A DNA stretch of 64,000 bases. It comes from Cornus controversa. Taxonomy: Eukaryota; Streptophyta; Magnoliopsida; Cornales; Cornaceae. The stretch spans positions 124,005,533-124,069,532 of the forward strand of contig CM048845.1 in NCBI GenBank assembly GCA_026545225.1, read 5' to 3'. The notes under the pieces were generated by a model. The model was not told the DNA's origin and did no database searches. It worked only from the letters and a program-made list of their open reading frames with translations. The translations under genes were made by a program, and so were the position numbers. Each line of letters starts with the position of its first letter. Within the stretch, counting starts at the first letter, position 1. Positions 46,080 to 59,057 of this stretch are shown piece by piece.

Positions 46080-46526
46080 AGGTAGCAATACATTTGCTAT
46101 TGTTTCGGCTGTTTTTTCTCCAAATTTTGGAGGCGGTGAGAGATGGCATCATGGGAGGGACTACAAACACATCCCAAAATTAGCAGTAGGTTAGATTCAA
46201 TCTGTAGTCTTAATGTCATTCCTTCTCGCAATCAAGCATGGAGATGGAGATGGAGATGGAGTCACTCACCTCCTCTTCCAAGCCCCCTTAAATTCCATTC
46301 CCTCCTTGCTATCGCTTGCACCACCACCAACGCCGCCACAACCAGAGTTTTGCAAGCGTTTTCTAGGGCTTCTATTTTATGCCCTAGATTTCGCTTCAAT
46401 TCTTTCAACTTCTTCAATTACAAAGAAAGCGGAAAGCAATTTAGGTTTAATATTTTTCATCACTCACCTTTGGAGAAAGATCAAAGCGAGTGATTCTGGA
46501 CAATTGTATATGTTCAGCTCAACTGG
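46080..46526 (+). other. Possible 5' untranslated exon of PTEN1
   Basis: This stretch is much richer in G and C than its surroundings and carries two overlapping open frames (46,143-46,493 and 46,213-46,584) with no recognisable domain. A GATGGA hexamer is repeated four times at 46,240-46,263. A candidate donor (ACTG|GTACAA) lies near 46,525, and a candidate acceptor (TTAAAG|GT) near 48,031 just before the PTEN1 start codon. That would give a leader exon and a 1.5 kb intron. A short separate gene is the alternative. Confidence 0.35.
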
Positions 46527-48073
46527 TACAACATATTTTTCTTTTTTATATATATGTTCAAATTATAAATTGAACTTTTATTAATTCTGTTGGATTCTCC
46601 TGAGAAAAGAATTGGAGCGAGAATGCATTCATATTTGGTATTGTAATGCCATGCCTATTTTTCGGGTGATCGTTTTTCTTTTAAAATAATAATATTATTT
46701 TATTTTTTGTTATATTAATGTTTGATATCAAATGGGATATTTGAGTATGCGTTTTTTTATGTTCTGATTCTTAATTATGCGGCAGGGGAAAAAAAATGAA
46801 CTTTGTATATCTTTGTTTTATTTAACCTGTTTAAATGAAAAGAATGACATAAACTGGTCGGTGATGTTTGTATTCTGCTTGAGATATCACTGGGTCGATT
46901 TTACTGAAAAATACATAGGAGTGAGACTTTTGTTATCATATTTTCATGTCAATTCTGTTTCATTTTTTCTTTCTAATACTCTTGAAATTTTCTTTGAAGA
47001 ACGATTTATTAAAGCAAGTTAGTTCATTAGGAAAGAGTTCTTTATCTTAAGATTTGTAATTATACTGCACAAGGAAGAAAAATTTTGTGTTCTGTTATTC
47101 AGTTTTGAGGACAACTTGAAATGATAGGTTAAGGATGTTGTCTCTGTTGGAATCATTTTGGAAAAAAAATCATTAAATTTGGTAATGCTGATGTAATATG
47201 AATTAAATGCATTATCATTAATAAGTTTTTTAGTTGATTCAAACTAACATAAGGAGTTGTAATCCCTTGACTCTATAATAATAGAAAGAAAAGGTTTTTC
47301 ATTTTGTTCTTAATTTAGTATGTGATATAAACAAGAGTAGCAAAATGGCCCGAATTATTCACGTGGAATATTCTAGGTAGTGATTTGATTAGCTGATATT
47401 GATAATCATGCTAATAAAACAAGAGATATTACGAGCATACTTTTTCATCTTTTATTTGGGAGGTCAAAGCGAAGTGTTGCATGAATTATACTAAAATTGT
47501 TTTTGAAAAACCCAAGGAGTAATTTCACGAATCCAAGATTGATAATTATGGCTTTATTTGTTCATTTGCTTTATGTTGCTGCGGCATGGACATGAACGGC
47601 GGTCACACCCTGCACTTAAATTTATAAAGAAAGGGAAGTTATCAGAAGGATATAGATTACATTCGTAGACTGTGCAGTCTGATTCCACAGTTAAGTTTGT
47701 TGTACTATATGCATCTATGTCATTCTGCATTTGTTTGTATTACTTCAGTAAGTCTATTAGAATTGGAGTTTGTGATTCAATACATATCTAAGTCATTCTA
47801 CCCAGCAATTATTGTACAAATGTACATCCTCAGGTTCTGCAGTTAGTTTTGTTATACTATATGTATCTGTGTTCTGAATTTGTATTTGTTACTTGTATTA
47901 AAATTGGTTCGCGATTCCTGAACTTGAAAAACTTTATTGAACTATTCTCTTTCATGTGTCCATTTTTTCTTCTGAAAGAGCAACCCTCATACGTTACTGC
48001 TCTAAAGGTAACTTTTAATTATTCTAATTAAAGGTGCCTTCCAATCTGTAGTTAAGCCTATCATATCAGCCAA

Positions 48074-51000
48074 ATGGGGATAAATACTTCAAAACAGGGG
48101 CCAGGGAAGGCCGAGGACTCGAGTTTACTCCATGTCCAACATCAAATTATCAATTATTTCTCTAGAAGTTTCTCTATACGGAACTTGGTATCTAAACAAA
48201 GGAGACGAATGCTCGTTGGTGGTTATGATCTTGACATGTCGTATATCACAGATCGTTTATTAGCTATGTCATTTCCTGCAGAACGTATGCGAGCAGTGTA
48301 TCGTAATCCTCTCTGGCAGGTCAAGTCTGTACTGGATATGAAACATCAGGGCCATTATAAGGTGTGATTTAGCAACTTTGAATCATTAAAATTTTAATCT
48401 CATATGCCATATTTGTTTTTTTTCATATATTCCAATCACTTTTGTCTTTTTAGATTGTTTGTAGAACAACTGTTTTCTCTTTTGTAGTAAGCCATTATCT
48501 TTGGATTTATAACTTACAGAGAATTACAAGCTCATTGCCTTTTGTTTTCCCATTTTATTTAAATTATTTTTCTTATAGCCAGTTGAATAGGTAGTGCTCG
48601 ATCTGTGTGCAAATGTGACAGTTTGTGCTGCCCTAATATCATTTCTCAAAATTACCCAAGTCTTGAAGCAGTAGCAATGAGTGGTCATTTGATAGTTAAT
48701 TGATGAATGACTATGTGGTGCTTGTCTCCTTGATAAGCAGCTTGCCCTGGGTTGTGTTTTATTTTTATCTATTTATTGAATATAATATCAGTGCTGTTAA
48801 GGACAACATACTCTGTTGTGGTTTGAACAATTTCAATATTTATTTATAATTATGCTCTGATTAACGTTATTATTGTAAGACCTTCAATGTTATGATGTTT
48901 GATCTCCTTACTGTGTCCAACAGTAATACCCCTATTAATTATTACTCTCTCTCTCTCTCTCTCTCAAAATCTAAATATCTTTTGTTTTTGGGTGGTACTT
49001 TGTAGGTCTATAACTTGTGTATAGAAGAAGCTTATGATCCATCACATTTTCATGGCCGCGTTGAGACATTTCCATTTGATGACAACCATGTCCCACCTCT
49101 CCATACGATCAAGCATTTTTGTGAAAGTGTGTATTCATGGCTTTCAAGCGACCCAAAAAATATTGCAGTTGTACACTGCATGGTATTACTTGCAGACTTC
49201 GTATTTTTATTAATTTTACTGTCCCAAGAAAGTTTATTTATGATACAAATTTTCTTACCTCGAGACATTTAGCATTTTTGCCCAATCTACAATAGAATTT
49301 ACAACTAAATTGTACTTTTTTAAAATTAATATATGCAATAAGTACAAACATATGTAGTTTGGATGAATCTATGATACACTAATCTGTGCCATTTTGTATT
49401 TGGGTGGGAGAATTGAAGCTTGATTGTTTAAAAGTGTACAAACAATGGGCTGTCAACTACTGGAACTATCAACTTGACATGCTTGTATTTTTTTTTAATC
49501 CTATCAACTCCGTTGCTGTCACTACTCTGTATTTTGAATGTAGTTCCTCTATGGTATCTCTTTCTTCTATCAGTTGCTGCATACTAAATCGAAGTCCTGA
49601 CAGAGTTCTCCTTGTTTTCACTAAAACCACAAGGATTTTTTTTTCCCCCCAAAGAATAAACCACAAGGATTGTTTATTTAAGTATTCGTCTGTTTTGGGG
49701 GAATGATTGGAAAACCACTTCTTATGGTTGTGCAATGCAGTCTTATCGGTGGTGACAACTAATCAGTGAAATCATGTTGTACCACGAAGGCAAGAATAGC
49801 TGAACCCTGATTTTTAATTTTTTCTCGGTTCATCTCTGAAGCAAATGCAGAGCTATGTATATTTCAAGGGTTCCAACCCCTCTCTCGTGCCTTCCATTTT
49901 CACCCCCATTCTGTTCTGGAACTTTTGACACAAAATTCCGGCTCTGCCCCTGAGCATAAAGTATATTTGAAACATGAAATTTGTATGTGTTTGTTTGTTC
50001 AGCATCCTGCATGTTAGAGTGCATTAACAACTCATTTGTATCAAAATTTGGCTCAGGATTGGTGCTTCTTGTTTGCACAATGCAGGCAGGCAAAGGTCGG
50101 ACTGGCTTAATGGTATGTGCCTACCTCGTTTACAGTGGCATGTCAGCAGAGGAGGCTCTTCAGGTGTATGCACATAAACGGACCACCAATAATGAAGGAG
50201 TAAGTCATATTAGGCATATCATGGATTATTGTGCATGGTTTGTGAAGTTAGATGACTATAAAATGCAATGTTAGCAGCTTGTTGAACTGAAAACTAGCCC
50301 TTTCTTATTTACAGAAAATCACATTTTTAACCTGGTTGTATTGACCTATCGGAATAAATGAACCATCCATTGATGGATGAAAAAGATGCATGTTAGAAAA
50401 GAAGTTCAAAAAAAATGCATGGTAAAAAAGAAATATTTGCTGTTGTCGGGATGAAATCTTTGATTTGGAATTGACATGATTGGACTTCTAATCTCTTCGA
50501 TATTTACAAAATTTGTGATTACTTAATTGTTAGAGGTTACAGCTTGCTGAAGTAGCTGGCAGTTAGATGTGAGGAATAGTTTTGAAGATATCGTCAGGAT
50601 GTTAGTTGGTTAAATCTTCCATTTACACTATCTGCCTTGTGTATAGTTTCTATCATTATATCCATACATAGATAGCAGATAAGTTTATTGAAATCTGTCG
50701 GTTTTCCATTAATATCTATATATACATATGAAAATTTTAGTTTGAATATGATGCTTGCAATTGTCTATCCGTCTGTTTGAATAGTTTGATGGATTTACAT
50801 ACCTTTTAAGTACAATATCTGTAATAAACTGGCTGTAAATAGAAATCACACCAAAATATTGAATGGGAAAATCAAGTTACAATAAAAATTATAAAATCAT
50901 AAAGAGTTACTCAGTTTTTTTTCTCTCTTAAATATAAAGAGCTACTCAGTTGTGAAACAGAATACCATAAAACTTGGATATTTTTATCCATAGAATACTA

Positions 51001-54000
51001 TACATTCTTTTTGCTTATTAATTGCAAATTGTTGTTCCATATTGCCTCTTCGAACAAACTAAGGATGTTGCTGGATCCATTGCTGCCCGTCTTATTCCCG
51101 TCACATGACATGAACATATTAGGAGTTACCCAAGTTGCTAATAGAACACCATAAAGCTCAGATATTTTCATGCACATTGTACTCTCTTTTTTTTAGTAAT
51201 GTTTTATCTATATGTTCTCTGTTAGAACATATTCACAATGGTATTGGATCCATTACTGTGAGTACTTTAGTTTCTTTTTTCTTATAAAATGAATAAATGA
51301 TACTTAAGATTGTATTATCTACATGTTGTCTGTTTGAACTGTGAGAACACATTAATATATATTCTTATAAAGTGAACATATTCACAATGGTGTTGGATCG
51401 ATCCCTGCCAGTCACATTTTGTTTATTAGAGCACATGAAGTTTTTGGACAAGTGGAATAATTTGGATGTGCTAAACAGGTCTCCATACCAAGCCAACGTC
51501 GTTATGTTGGGTACTGGGAGAATGTTCTTTCTTTTCCCAAGGGAGTTGATAATGGCCCTCCAGACATGAACTTGCCTCAACCATGCAGCAGAGAATTGCG
51601 GCGAATCCGACTATATGACACAGTTAACATTGACTGTGTCTTCTTTGTGATCACAGAGTTGCAAGAGGTTAGCCCATCTCGCACATTTAAGATGTTATAT
51701 GATAAAATAATTAGGAACCCACATATTAGGATGCTAGTAATCCCACAAATAGCTTAATGAGGAGTGTTCACGTAAGAGGTTGACCATGTTGATTGTGTTT
51801 CTTTTTCTATATTTAGAATTGACTTTTTATGTATTTAGAATTGACTTTTTAATGCTTGTTAGGAATCTTCATACATAAAGGAAAATGTAAATTAATCCCT
51901 TTTATTTTTATCTATTTGATTAAGTAGAATGCTGAATGGGTTTTTCACTCTGTAGTAATGGTTTCCTATATAGTGAAATCTAATTACTAAAATGCATGTA
52001 GGTGGAAATATGTTATTGCTGTTATCTGTTTTCTAATATGATTTAAAACTGTCTGATGCCATAAAGTCAGTAATGCATGTAGGTGGAAATATGTTATTGC
52101 TGTTATCTGTTTTCTTATATGATTTAAAACTGTCTGATGTCATAAAGTCAGTACTAATGTCATGGTTTGTCTAATTCTTGATTAAAACTATTTAATGAGA
52201 TGTCCAAATAGCATATTTTTGCTAGTTTCTGTTTTTTAATTTGTCCTTTTCTTTCTTATTTTGCTTGTTTAATGGGATAGTCTGAAATCGCTGGGTGTGT
52301 GAACCCTTTCCAATTTTGTCGCCTTACTATTAAGTCGTTCTGAATATACGCACGGGCACACACTCACAGAGTTTAGTTATCTGCTTATCTTCATTATTTG
52401 ATGGGAACTTCCTTGTACTTATTTTCAACAGGTTCCAGGTCAGCGATATTGTCCAACTGTGGAAGTTTCCAAGAGTTGCTGCAGGCAAATTAAGAAAGGT
52501 TATCAGAGACCAGATAGCCCTCGGTATTATTTATCCTTCATTGAGAGAGATGAAGGGAATAATTCGGAATTGGAAGAACCTCGTCTGGTGGTCCAAATGG
52601 ACACTGAGAGTCCTGTAATCTACCAGAAAACCTGTCTCGACTATTACTTTGAGAAACCAGTACAAGTAAGACATTAAAAAATACATTTACTTAATTTTAT
52701 CTCTCTGTATAATTCACCATGACAAATTGAGGATCCATGAATCAGTTGAAATTTTGGAATAAGTTGCTGAAAACATAGTGAAAAATTAGGGAAACCGAGG
52801 TAACTAACTGAGCAAAAATCCTGAATAATTTGGTAAAAACTTGGAATTAAACTTGAATGAGGAATCAGCACCTTGCATTATTAGAAATGAGCCATATTTG
52901 TCATTGTGGAAGTATGTGTCAATTTCATGATTAGTTTGATATCCTTAGTGCAATCCTAGGATCGGTGTTAAGCCCATTCTTATTTGCAATTATTTTAGAT
53001 GAAAAAACAAAATAACTCCAAGAAGACATTCCATGGTGCATGATGTTTGTCGATGATATTATGTTAGTAGATACTTCTAAAGAAAACTTGGTCATAATAT
53101 TAGAAATATGCAGAAATGCTTTTGAATCAAAAGGATTGAGAAGTCGAACTAAAACGGAATACACTTGATAATTGAAAGATTACTCAAAATAATCACTTTT
53201 GTTATTTAGGATTAATAATACAAAAGGATGGAGAGATAGATAGTGATATAACTAGTCGAATTGGATCGGGGTGGATAAAATGGAAACAAGCCAGTGACAT
53301 CTTATATGATAAAAGAATAACACATAGATTAAAAAAAAAAATTATAGGACCGTTATTAGGTCAACTATGTTTTATGGAGTAGAATGTTGGGCTTTAAAAA
53401 AGAAATAAGAATGTCTTCATGTAGCGGAAATGGGAATGTTAAGATGGATGGTTGGAAGGACTCGAAAAGATATAGGGTCACAAATAAAAGGGTAAGAGAA
53501 AAATTAAGTGTGGCACCCATCAGCGAGAAAATAAGAGAGTAGACTTAGGTTTGGGCACAAGCACCAGAGACCTATAGATGCACATGAGATGAAGTTATTA
53601 AAAATGACTTTAAAAAGTTAAACATAGTAGGGGATGTGGCAAATAATAGAAAGGAATGGGGACAGAGAATTCATGTGGCCAGCCCCATTTATATGGGATT
53701 AAGACAAGAATGATGATGAAGTTGACCATGCATTGAATTCTTGAAATTTTTCTTAGTGTTAAGCATGTGTGTATGCATTTATATCCTTTTCTACCATTTG
53801 ATTCCACTCATATGAAATGGGTTATATTTTCTTGCAGGTTAATGGAGATGTTCGTGTTATATTCTACGAAAAAATGATTGGAGGGCGTCTTTTCTATACT
53901 TGCTTCAATACAGCTTTCATCAGGAACAGCTTGCTACAGGTAATTTAGTGGATTTCTCTTTATGTCCGTATTTATTTTTGGTTAGCTACGTTAAATAGGG

Positions 54001-54670
54001 AGAAATGTCAACCCGCTGTCAATCTTGCCTAAATTTGAAGAAATTATGCCATTTAGGCACCACGTATGCGCTCACAAAATGGCTACATGCAGATGAATGC
54101 TTGCGACTGAGAATTCTATAATTTCAATTGTCTAGAGTTGTGTGGCAGTATTCTAAAATGTATTAGAGTTTTATGGTGTTTCATGGATTAGGGTAGAATA
54201 TTTGAGGCAATGGCAGAGATTAAAAGAAATGAGTAAATGTGTAGGTTATTCTAGGATATGGCAACACCCAATTTAGTGATGGAATCTTAAAAGGGCACCT
54301 TCCTGTTCTGAGTTCTTTACAAAGACAAACTAGAGTAGTCAGATATTCCATACAATGTGGACTATTTTGAATACATATTTCTATACTTATTTTAGGCTTA
54401 AGTTTGTCATCCATGACACGCATCTCTGATGCATCTGTGCATGTATTATCCGTACTTATCTAAAAGACTGACACCTAATTCAATTTCTATTTAATTTTGA
54501 TTTATATTTTTTCTCCTAAAACCTTGCAGTTTTCCGTGCGGGATTTGGATAAAGTTGGAAGCAAAGGAAAGTCAATATGTGGCCCGGCATTCTGCTTGGA
54601 GTTGTTGTTTGGTCCTGCAAATGCAAACAGCTCATTCTTGGGGCCATCCTTCGACGAGTTTAGTGATTAA
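48074..54670 (+). CDS. PTEN1: PTEN1-type phosphoinositide/protein phosphatase, 414 aa
   Basis: This is a plant PTEN1 orthologue: a dual phosphatase that removes the 3-phosphate of phosphoinositides, pollen-expressed in Arabidopsis. Coding exons: 48,074-48,361; 49,006-49,182; 50,086-50,199; 51,479-51,667; 52,432-52,665; 53,838-53,939; 54,530-54,670. All junctions are GT-AG in phase 0, and the total of 414 aa compares with 412 in Arabidopsis PTEN1. The start MGINTSKQGPGKAED keeps the short N-terminus of PTEN1 rather than the long one of PTEN2. Key parts: RRRMLVGGYDLDMSYITDRL (about 42-61), the WPD-like loop FPFDDNHVPP, and the active-site loop HCMAGKGRTG (153-162; Cys154 and Arg160 catalytic), with an intron inside it after Met155. 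The C2 domain runs from about 215 to 390, including VVQMDTES and LFYTCFNTAFI. No defects seen. Confidence 0.95.
48362..49005 (+). other. PTEN1 intron 1 with (CT)n run
   Basis: This 644 bp intron holds a (CT)n run at 48,947-48,965, about 40 bp before the acceptor, which would act as its pyrimidine tract. I see nothing else in it. Confidence 0.6.
49183..50085 (+). other. PTEN1 intron 2, no gene
   Basis: This 903 bp intron splits the codons of the catalytic loop (after His-Cys-Met). Open frames on either strand are short and have no family match. A second CAG four bases after the acceptor would shift the frame if it were used. Confidence 0.6.
50200..51478 (+). other. PTEN1 intron 3, no gene
   Basis: This intron of about 1.28 kb is AT-rich. 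A phrase beginning GAACATATTCACAATGGT recurs near 51,226 and 51,374, suggesting a local duplication of about 150 bp. Nothing else is recognisable. Confidence 0.5.
51991..52152 (+). repeat. 81 bp tandem duplication in PTEN1 intron 4
   Basis: Two head-to-tail copies of 81 bp (ATGCATGTAGGTGGAAATAT to CATAAAGTCAGTA) differ at about two positions, so the duplication is recent. Confidence 0.9.
52945..53720 (+). pseudogene. 3' fragment of a non-LTR retrotransposon (LINE, RTE-like) in PTEN1 intron 5
   Basis: Plus-strand frames give pieces of LINE reverse transcriptase in order. GSVLSPFLFAIILDE (near 52,960) comes first. The YADD-type motif, here FVDDIMLVD (near 53,047), follows, then SKGLRSRTKTEYT, then QKDGEIDSDITSRIGSGWIK (near 53,225). 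The C-terminal part ends at NRKEWGQRIHVASP (near 53,640). Frameshifts and stops occur throughout. The end in GATGATGAAG near 53,710 fits the short-repeat 3' tails of RTE-type LINEs. It is 5'-truncated, as LINE insertions usually are, and lies on the same strand as the gene. Confidence 0.75.
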
Positions 54671-54910
54671 ATCCTTAAATTTGTACACCTCTCTGTAAAT
54701 TTTTTCGGAGGCTGTCAAGCTTTTAATTTACTGTCTCACCGTCTAGTTTTTTTTAGGACAGAAGGCAACAAGTGGAATAACAACAAGTTTTGTATTTAGA
54801 ACTTCAGTCATTCTATAAATGTGAAGTTGATAATCTATGATAGTGTGCACTAGTCCCATATTTCTTTATAAATTATTCTTAAAAAAAATGGTAGACTTCA
54901 GTTGTTAATA

Positions 54911-55902
54911 GGGTAAATTACTCTAATCTCCTTTAAGGTGTTGTCCAAAATTACTCTGATCTCTCCTAAGGTGTTATCTAATTACTCTCTCATTAAAGTT
55001 TTTAAAATATAGTGGTCAACCTCTTTGAGGTTTGATTGACTACTATTGTCGTTAATTGACACTCAATTCCATTAAAGTCATTTAAAAGAAAAAAAGAGGA
55101 GGGCTAAGAGCAGTCGCTTAAGGGACTGTCATTTCACACTCGCTCCATTGATTGGTGAAAAGTGAAAATCAATCATTAATTATTTTTGTGTATTAAATGT
55201 CTTATTTTATCATCAATCAACATGCCCTTGTGGTTTTACATCAATGCCATTAAGTAAAACTATGATGTTCACAAAGAATAAAATTTTATATTAATCCATA
55301 TACTTATTATAATTGATTGGTATATAATTTTTTGAAATTTGTAATTGATTGGTATATAAAATACTTTATGAATCTTTTTTTTCAATTTAATTAAAGAATA
55401 AAATTTTCTTTTAAAATTGAAAACTCACTTATGAATATCATACTTTTACTTGATAGCATTAATGTAAATATTTTAAAACCACAGGGGCATACTGATTGAT
55501 GATAAAATTGGACATTTATTATACAAATGTAATTAATGATTGATTTTCACTTTTCACCTATCAGTGAAGCGAGTGTGAAAGAATAGTCGCTTAAGGGACT
55601 GCCCCTAGCACTCCTCAAGAAAGAATCAAAATGTCAAAACTATCATCGGTGACGGTAGCGTTGGTGTGACATTGATGGAGAAAATACATACATAAAACAT
55701 GTTAATTTCAGTCAAAGTATTAGAAATTAATATTATTTTTGAACAAAAGCATTATAACTTAAGGGTACTTTTGTAATTGTGTATTATATGTGATTTTGCT
55801 TAACGGATCATTGGTTTGACAGGGGTGTCAAAGTAATTTTGCAAAAATTTTAATTTGAGAATAATTAAGTCAAACCTCATGAGAGTTTGGAGTAATTTAC
55901 CC
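54911..55902. repeat. Foldback repeat, 'TAAATTACTCT' family, copy 2
   Basis: The left end GGGTAAATTACTCTAATCTC and the right end read inward GGGTAAATTACTCCAAAC are inverted copies. The right arm (55,620-55,902) is homologous to the repeat at 45,288-45,710. A younger inverted-repeat element (55,096-55,616) sits inside it. No clear target duplication is visible. The length without the insertion would be about 470 bp, near that of copy 1. Confidence 0.6.
55096..55616. mobile_element. MITE with inverted repeats of about 150 bp (Mutator-like?)
   Basis: The left end GAGGAGGGCTAAGAGCAGTC and the right end read inward GAGGAGTGCTAGGGGCAGTC match, and similarity extends inward for roughly 150 bp through GGTGAAAAGTGAAAATCAAT. 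Flanks are A-rich (AAGAAAAAAA on the left, AAGAAAGAAT on the right), compatible with a 9-10 bp duplication but low in complexity. It is 521 bp with no open frame. Confidence 0.7.
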
Positions 55903-55910
55903 TACAAATT

Positions 55911-57218
55911 AATATGGTGAGGTAGCAAAGAAACAAAGATATATAGAGTAGGAATACCAAAAAGAAAATTCATATCAAACATTAATTAAACCAACTCTAT
56001 GTAATTTATGTTTATATTTTTCTTAATTAAAAAAATTAAAAAATTATTATTAAGTTATTTCCAGGTCCAAGGCTTAACAGGCATTCCATGTAAGGGTAAA
56101 ATTCTGAGGAGTTCATATATACTTTGCCATAAATTTATATCAATTACACTAATTTAAACAATCATTATCTATATATATACTACTACTAAAAAAATTGTTT
56201 AGTTATAGAGTTTGTGATAAATTGGAAAATTTCAAGTACCAAGAACATGGGACCCTAATGTGAAAAAACACAAACTCTACGGATAAACAAAGAGTTACGT
56301 TGCGTTATTGTATGTGTATATGAAAACAAAAAATGTTACCTAAGACGAAATCAAAGTGATTCAATAATAGAGCTTCTAGACAATCAAAGTAGAACCTACA
56401 CCCAAAACAACAAAAAATCAAAAGAGAGAACCTGATTTGAGAGATCAACAATCTTTAAAAATAGAATTCATTCAATTAACACTACATAAAAAATAGAAAA
56501 ATCATACTAATCATAACGTGTATATGTAGAAATCAGCAACAAGCAAACCAAGAGTCCTCAAATGGGTCATCTAGATTTTCATTCATCCATCAAGTAATCA
56601 AAGCTCAGAGTCTACCACTTCACACACTTTGTTGCTTCAAACATACGTCACTCACCCAACTATTTCTTTCAAAAAAAGTTGATATTGATTGAGATTTTAG
56701 ACCTCCTTAATTGCACCGTCATATTTTATGAGTGCATGTGGCTCCATTAAAGATATAATTCAATTCAAACCAATTCTTATTCCAATTATTTATTTAGACT
56801 CGACAATATTAATATTTTTATATCATTTAGTTCTGCATATTAATGTCAAACTTTACAAATCAAAATCTCGTATTGCTAGTTATCGTAGCAACAACTCAAA
56901 TTAAAAAAAGGAAAAAAAAATAAATCAGTATTTTAATGGCTTTGACCATAGTTGTAACAAATTAATTAACTACTCTCTAACTCTCTAGGTTATATATAAC
57001 ATTGGGGTACATAAAAAATAACCAACAATTAACAAAATACATTACAGTATTTTAAAGAATAATATAGGAACTTAATAATAGAGTCACACCTGGTCCTCAG
57101 GCAAAATTGGCGAGAGAGATATATTACTCCCGAAGGCAAAAAATTAAGTCTATCTATGAATGCTTTAAATGTCCAATTGTCCTCAAATGAGATTATGAGT
57201 AATAATATTAGGGTTAGC
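55911..57218. other. Intergenic DNA without recognised genes
   Basis: AT-rich sequence with no long open frame and no repeat that I could match inside the window. Confidence 0.5.
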
Positions 57219-59057
57219 TGTAAATCCTTGAACTATATTTCTATTTTTAATTAATTATGTTTTAATTGTGATAAAGCATGAGAAGTTTATTTTAAAATGT
57301 GTTTTGTGAGTTATGAGATTTTTTCTAAATTTTTGGATTCGGGTGTAGAGCTCGGGATGAGCTGGATGACCCCAAAGACTTTTACGAGTTTTAAAAATGT
57401 ACATAAGGACGTATATGAACACTTGAGGGGTCTAAAAGATAAGTTGGGAGAAGGAAATATTAGTATGTGATTAGTAGAGAGTTAATAGTAACAATGAACA
57501 AATTAAGAGAAAGAGGGGGACTTAGTTCCAAAGATAGTAAATATAAATAGATTTATGTCATTTGTTTCATCACAAAAATCAAATTTTCTCTCATCTCTCT
57601 CATTACAACTTCATCTCAACTTTTTTTTTCTAGAATTTAGATGGCTTAAAGTGAGAATTGAATATTGTTCCAAAAGCATTCTCTTCGATTTGATTGGTTC
57701 AAAGTTCAATTTGGTTAAGTTTGAAAAGATGGGCAAAACTAGGTTTAGATTTGGGGATAGCTCAATAAGAGAAATTTGTTCTCCTTGTTATGATTTATGC
57801 CTTTATGGTTCTAAATTCAAATTCGGGAATGCTTAAAGATTTGGTGATTTGAGGCTTTGGTGAAATTAAAGCCTGAAATTGAGGTAGGGGTGTTCTCTAT
57901 ACCTTATCATCAATTCTTTAGGAATTGATGTTGATTTCAGATTATTTAACATGTTTAGAAGTGCTATGAAGTGGTAATTGTAAGTCTTGCATCTTTTCTT
58001 ATGCTTATACTTATCAATTTAATTTTCACATGATAATTTTGATGATATAAATGTGCATTAATATTGTATATATATGTTTTGTTGAATTTGTTGATTGAAA
58101 TTATGTTAGAACATGTGAGCTATAGATGTGAATTGTGTATACATGTCATATATGTTAGCAATTGAGGATACATGTTATTCATTTGAATGATTATAGTTAT
58201 GAAGGCAATGTTATACATGTTGCATGTCATATGTTTGATAAAATATATGAGAATATTTTTTTTCTTCTATAAAATCGCATTTTGTGAATGTCTTGTGAGA
58301 GAATTGATGTTGCATTGTTATATGCATGAAAATGACATGTTTTAGCATGGAATTAAGTAACTTATGATACGCTTGAAAATGGGTGATACATTTAGAACTG
58401 TATGTGTTGACATACTTGAAACCTATGTGTTTAGTTGTTGATTTTAGGAGAATGACGAGGAAAATAAGAAGGGCTCGGAGCCCTAGGGTGTAAGACTCGA
58501 AACTTGGCCAAGGTGCTTACTTTAAACCCTCGAGTTAGTAGCCTGTAAAGTATTGAAATCAGAATATTTGACCTAAGGGTACTTATCTGGTGACTCAGGA
58601 TTTCTCCCACTCTTGTTTGATTTCAAAATTTACATGACTTGGTGTTTAAGTCTTACTATTGAATTGTGATATTCACGTTGATATTTGTATGGTCATCTAT
58701 TAATTAACCATTGTTAAACATATTATACATCCATAAATTGGGTTGAGGTCCCATGAACATGAGCATTGAAGCATGTCATGTAGTATACGAGAATGTCATG
58801 ATTGCATTTCATGAACATTAGAAGTATGTCATGTAGTATATGAGAATGTCATGATTGTATTTCATGAAGGTCGCGTTGAGTTGATGCATCAGTTGGTTTG
58901 AGTATCTCTACTGAGCATGTTGACGCTCACCCCCTTTCCCCAAACATTTTTACAGATAAAGCACCGATGGTCGACGAAACTTGAGGTGCTAGGATTAAAG
59001 AACTCGGTCTTTTATTACAATTATCTAATTTATGTTTTCATATGCTATGTTTAGACA
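57219..59057 (+). repeat. Tekay/Del-like LTR sequence, left part, split by a solo LTR
   Basis: The layout parallels the solo LTR on its right: a CT-rich leader near 57,585-57,605, and near 58,913 the block GAGCATGTTGACGCTCACCC, then TTTTTACAGATAAAGCACCG. The same block occurs in the solo LTR at 60,627-60,680. The start near 57,219 (TGTAAATCC) is a guess. It resumes after the insertion at 61,470. A 93-codon frame at 57,555-57,836 is part of this sequence and I see no protein family in it. Confidence 0.5.

Noticed and set aside
46143..46584. Two overlapping frames of 116 and 123 codons as a protein gene
   Set aside because: They have no recognised domain, biased composition and a hexamer repeat. 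They are better explained as a leader exon, and I report them only as such.
48074..54670. PTEN2-type assignment
   Set aside because: PTEN2 proteins have a long N-terminus, a different catalytic loop (HCKAGMARTG) and a long tail. Length and motifs here fit PTEN1.
57555..57836. 93-codon frame as a gene
   Set aside because: It lies in LTR-like leader sequence, has no known domain and uses AT-rich codons throughout.
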